From: an uncultured Collinsella sp.
GTDB taxonomy: Bacteria; Actinomycetota; Coriobacteriia; Coriobacteriales; Coriobacteriaceae
Length of the DNA: 8,711 nucleotides
NCBI GenBank assembly: GCA_902489945.1
Contig: CABUBZ010000075.1
Coordinates: forward strand, 1-8,711
Reading direction: 5' to 3'
The notes beneath the pieces were generated by a model. That model worked only from the letters and a program-made list of their open reading frames with translations. It did no database searches and was not told the origin of the DNA. Of this stretch, positions 6,907 through 8,711 are shown piece by piece. A program made the translations under genes and the position numbers. Numbering within the stretch: the first letter of the stretch is position 1; each line of letters starts with the position of its first letter.

Positions 6907-6926
6907 ATGCGCCGCTTTTGTTTCGA
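6898..6926 (-). promoter_or_regulatory. fbp: Candidate fbp promoter
   Basis: Read on the - strand, TCGAAA (6921-6926) is separated by 17 nt from GATAAA (6898-6903), matching the -35 and -10 consensus at four of six and four of six positions. The start of transcription would fall near 6891, leaving a leader of about 40 nt. The -10 lies inside the dyad arm at 6897-6906. Confidence 0.4.
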
Positions 6927-7132
6927 TTTTGCGCCAGCGGCTGAATTGTCGGCTGAACGGTTTGGTAAATCGATTTAGTGAAGGTAGATATGGCGGTTGG
7001 GTGGAGACGATAGAGGGTGTTTTCTCAGATATTTATGCGTGGGGTCGGTGGAAACGATGGTGGTAAAGATGTTCGCTATTTTTGGTTCGATTTGGTAAAT
7101 AGTGGACATATGTACCGTATGTAGGCTCACTG

Positions 7133-7141
7133 TGCGATAAT
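7133..7141 (+). promoter_or_regulatory. Extended -10 promoter element of degV (TGCGATAAT)
   Basis: TGCGATAAT at 7133-7141 fits the extended -10 form TGN-TATAAT with one mismatch. No good -35 lies at the usual spacing, as expected for extended -10 promoters. Transcription would begin near 7148, giving a leader of about 22 nt to the ATG at 7170. Confidence 0.5.
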
Positions 7142-7157
7142 TTGCGCAGCAATGAGT

Positions 7158-7163
7158 AAGGAG
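7158..7163 (+). promoter_or_regulatory. Ribosome binding site of degV gene (AAGGAG)
   Basis: AAGGAG ends 6 nt before the ATG at 7170. It lies inside the longer reading that starts at ATG 7152, which shows that the shorter form is the translated one. Confidence 0.88.
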
Positions 7164-7169
7164 CCTCAT

Positions 7170-8060
7170 ATGAGTGATTTTGTCCTGACCTGTGAATCCG
7201 CCGCCGATCGAACTCGGGAGTTCTTTGAATCGCGCAATATCCCTGTCGTGTGTTTTCATTACGAGATCGACGATGTTGTCTATACGGACGATCTGTATCA
7301 GTCGATTACGCCGGACGAGTTTTTTGCCCAGATTGCCGCAGGCGCCATGCCCAAGACGTCTCAGGTGAGCGTGGGTGAGTACGAGGAGTTTTGGGAGCCG
7401 CTTGTTGCCGAGGGTAAAGACGTGCTGCACCTGACGTTGTCGTCGGGTATTTCGGGTACGTATGGCTCGGCTTGCGTTGCGGCGCAGATGCTCGCGGATC
7501 GCTATCCCCAGGGCGGCAAGGTGCGCGTCATCGATTCGCTGGCGGCGTCTTCGGGCTTTGGCCTGCTGGCGGAATGTGCCGCCGACGTGCGCGATAGCGG
7601 GGCTTCACTCGACGAGACGGCTGCCTGGATCGAGGAGCACAAGCTCAAACTGCACCACTGGTTCTTCTCGACCGATCTGTCGAGCTACCTGCGCGGCGGT
7701 CGCATTTCGGCTGCGAGCGCGATCATCGGCACGGCGCTTAAGATTTGCCCGCTTATGACGGTCGATTGCGAAGGTGGGCTGTCGCCACGTGAGAAGATTC
7801 GCACTAAGAAGCGCGCGATTTCCGAGATGGCTAAGACCATGATGGCACACGTGCAGGACGGTGCGGATTATTCGGGTAAGTGCATCATGTCGCACTCGGC
7901 GTGCCGCGAGGATGCCGAGGCCGTTGCGGCGCTGATCGAGGAACAGATTCCGCAGCTTAAAGGCAAGATTGAGATCAATAACATCGGTACTCTGATCGGT
8001 TCGCATACCGGACCTGGTACGGTGGCGCTCTTCTTTATGGGCGACAAGCGCGTGGATTAA
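7170..8060 (+). CDS. DegV-family fatty-acid-binding protein
   Basis: This 296-residue protein is of normal DegV (PF02645) length. Members bind a fatty acid in a cleft between two domains; FakB proteins of this family hand exogenous fatty acids to the kinase FakA for entry into phospholipid synthesis. Family motifs visible are the Thr-Ser pair in KTSQVS (T63, S64), SSGISGTY at 91-98, RGGRIS at 175-180, and SHTGPG at 278-283 near the C-terminus. The family's ligand-binding Thr and Ser correspond to T63 and a serine of the SSGISGTY loop. The start is ATG 7170, set by the perfect AAGGAG; an upstream ATG at 7152 would place that RBS inside the gene. The gene stands alone, divergent from fbp, with its own promoter and terminator. 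No FakA/DAK gene is in the window, so the specific role (FakB or other lipid carrier) cannot be decided. Confidence 0.93.
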   Translation: MSDFVLTCESAADRTREFFESRNIPVVCFHYEIDDVVYTDDLYQSITPDEFFAQIAAGAMPKTSQVSVGEYEEFWEPLVAEGKDVLHLTLSSGISGTYGSACVAAQMLADRYPQGGKVRVIDSLAASSGFGLLAECAADVRDSGASLDETAAWIEEHKLKLHHWFFSTDLSSYLRGGRISAASAIIGTALKICPLMTVDCEGGLSPREKIRTKKRAISEMAKTMMAHVQDGADYSGKCIMSHSACREDAEAVAALIEEQIPQLKGKIEINNIGTLIGSHTGPGTVALFFMGDKRVD

Positions 8061-8091
8061 CTTGGCCCATCACGTCGCTGTATGATTGCTC

Positions 8092-8139
8092 AAACGAAAA
8101 CGGCCCGCCTCACGTTTGTGGGGCGGGCCAAGATGTTTT
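8092..8139. terminator. Convergent terminator between degV and the barrel-protein gene
   Basis: GGCCCGCC at 8102-8109 pairs with GGCGGGCC at 8122-8129. On the + strand the stem extends to 12 bp with one G-U pair and a GTTT loop. The - strand reads TTTTCGTTT straight after the stem, so it suits the leftward gene. On the + strand TTTT comes only after six bases (8136-8139), a weaker signal for degV. It probably serves both converging genes. Confidence 0.78.
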
Positions 8140-8140
8140 G

Positions 8141-8711
8141 CTAGCGTTTCTTTCCGCGGAAGAAGAAACCGTGCAGCGAGGGTTTGAGTCCGCGGTTGGC
8201 GCGACGCTCCTCGATATGATCGTGGATCGAAGCGACGCGTTCGATGACTTCGTCGGGAATCGGCACGTCGGGATTCATGTTCTCGACTTGGCTGACCTCG
8301 GCGGCGGAGACCTGGTCGATAATGGGCACATCGTCGTGCGAGATGACAGGTGTGGCGTCTTCCTTCATCTTGCGATAACGCTGCATCATGTCGGTCTGCA
8401 GCTGCTGGGCCGAAGGCGGCGTCCAGATGATGGCGTTGGCGCCGGCGGCGATGGTTTCACGGATGCTCTCGGGCGTCTTGCCGCCCGGCGCGATGAGCGG
8501 CAGGTTGGGATAGTGCTTGCGCAGCTCGCGTAGGACCTGGGGCGTGTTCTTGCCGGCGGCGATGTTGAGAATCTTGGCTCCAGCGCGCACCTTGGCGTGG
8601 GCATCGTCGTCGCAGCGAACGACCGTAGCGATGACGGGGATGTCGGCGATGTTGGTGATGTGCTCGACCATCTCGGCGGTGGCGGGGGAGTTGACCACAC
8701 AGCCCGCCGCG
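8141..8711 (-). CDS. Beta/alpha-barrel protein of the aldolase/epimerase type (partial, start outside window)
   Basis: The frame is open from the right edge to TAG at 8141-8143, giving 189 residues of the C-terminal part. The GTG at 8696-8698 is internal, since the frame continues through AAGC before it. The first 100 residues alternate hydrophobic strands with helices in the manner of a TIM barrel: IPVIATVV (24-31), AGAKILNIAAG (43-53), LPLIAPGGKTPES (70-82) and AGANAIIWTPPS (89-100). The Gly-Gly after one strand and the AGANAI strand near the end resemble phosphate-binding loops of KDPG-aldolase-like and related barrels. The last 90 residues are hydrophilic, with an Arg/Lys-rich end FFFRGKKR. 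I cannot name the substrate. Related proteins are often labelled only 'hydrolase' or hypothetical. No catalytic residue can be assigned from this fragment. Confidence 0.72.
   Translation of the reverse strand, partial: AAGCVVNSPATAEMVEHITNIADIPVIATVVRCDDDAHAKVRAGAKILNIAAGKNTPQVLRELRKHYPNLPLIAPGGKTPESIRETIAAGANAIIWTPPSAQQLQTDMMQRYRKMKEDATPVISHDDVPIIDQVSAAEVSQVENMNPDVPIPDEVIERVASIHDHIEERRANRGLKPSLHGFFFRGKKR

Larger units (their letters stand above)
6850..7169. other. Divergent intergenic region between fbp and degV
   Basis: These 320 bases hold no convincing gene. Open frames across them are extensions of antisense frames of fbp or degV with no RBS or recognisable protein. Contents, left to right: fbp RBS, TGATAAA dyad and candidate promoter (6856-6926); a 10-bp direct repeat TTTGGTAAAT at 6961-6970 and 7091-7100; a near-repeat GGTGGAGACGAT / GGTGGAAACGAT at 7000-7011 and 7047-7058; a palindrome AAATCGATTT at 6967-6976; and the degV promoter and RBS (7133-7163). 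I see no tRNA, riboswitch or clear structured RNA. Confidence 0.7.

Noticed and set aside
6572..7066. 164-codon + strand frame across the fbp start and the intergenic region
   Set aside because: Most of it is antisense to fbp, its composition is not protein-like, and it lacks an RBS. It runs over the fbp promoter and dyad.
6975..7430. 151-codon - strand frame overlapping the degV start
   Set aside because: It is antisense to degV, shows no family resemblance and would cover the degV promoter and RBS.

Overview
The window looks like chromosomal DNA of a Gram-positive gut anaerobe of the class Coriobacteriia, most likely Collinsella or a relative. The reasons are moderately high GC, large cell-surface proteins carrying DUF4430 domains on Lys/Ser/Asp-rich stalks, a class III fructose-1,6-bisphosphatase, and a DegV protein. 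This placement is inference from gene content; no rRNA or marker gene is present.

Layout. (1) Positions 1-3672, + strand: two overlapping genes for membrane-anchored surface proteins. The first is cut by the left edge. It carries DUF4430 modules, an apparent eight-bladed PQQ-type beta-propeller, an InlB-type B-repeat, a charged stalk and a C-terminal membrane anchor. The second has an N-terminal membrane anchor, a charged stalk and one C-terminal DUF4430 module. A strong intrinsic terminator follows. (2) Positions 3772-6849, - strand: fbp (class III FBPase) followed downstream by two GtrA-family membrane proteins that are paralogues of each other. A perfect 13-bp hairpin with a U-tract closes the set and faces the terminator of the surface pair. 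(3) Positions 6850-7169: a divergent control region between fbp and degV. It holds a 10-bp dyad over the probable fbp promoter and an extended -10 for degV. (4) Positions 7170-8060, + strand: a DegV-family fatty-acid-binding protein. (5) Positions 8092-8139: a convergent terminator. (6) Positions 8141 to the right edge, - strand: the C-terminal part of a beta/alpha-barrel protein whose start lies outside the window.

How the genes may work together. The two surface genes overlap by 11 nt and display the same module from opposite membrane topologies, so they probably act together outside the cell. DUF4430 is related to the C-terminal beta domain of transcobalamin, so ligand capture (possibly corrinoid) is a reasonable hypothesis, but nothing in the window proves it. 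fbp serves gluconeogenesis. The GtrA proteins downstream suggest a loose link from sugar-phosphate supply to lipid-linked sugar translocation. The most unusual parts are the near-identical 366-bp repeat at the left edge with its codon-usage break, the opposite-polarity surface pair, and the dyad at the fbp promoter.
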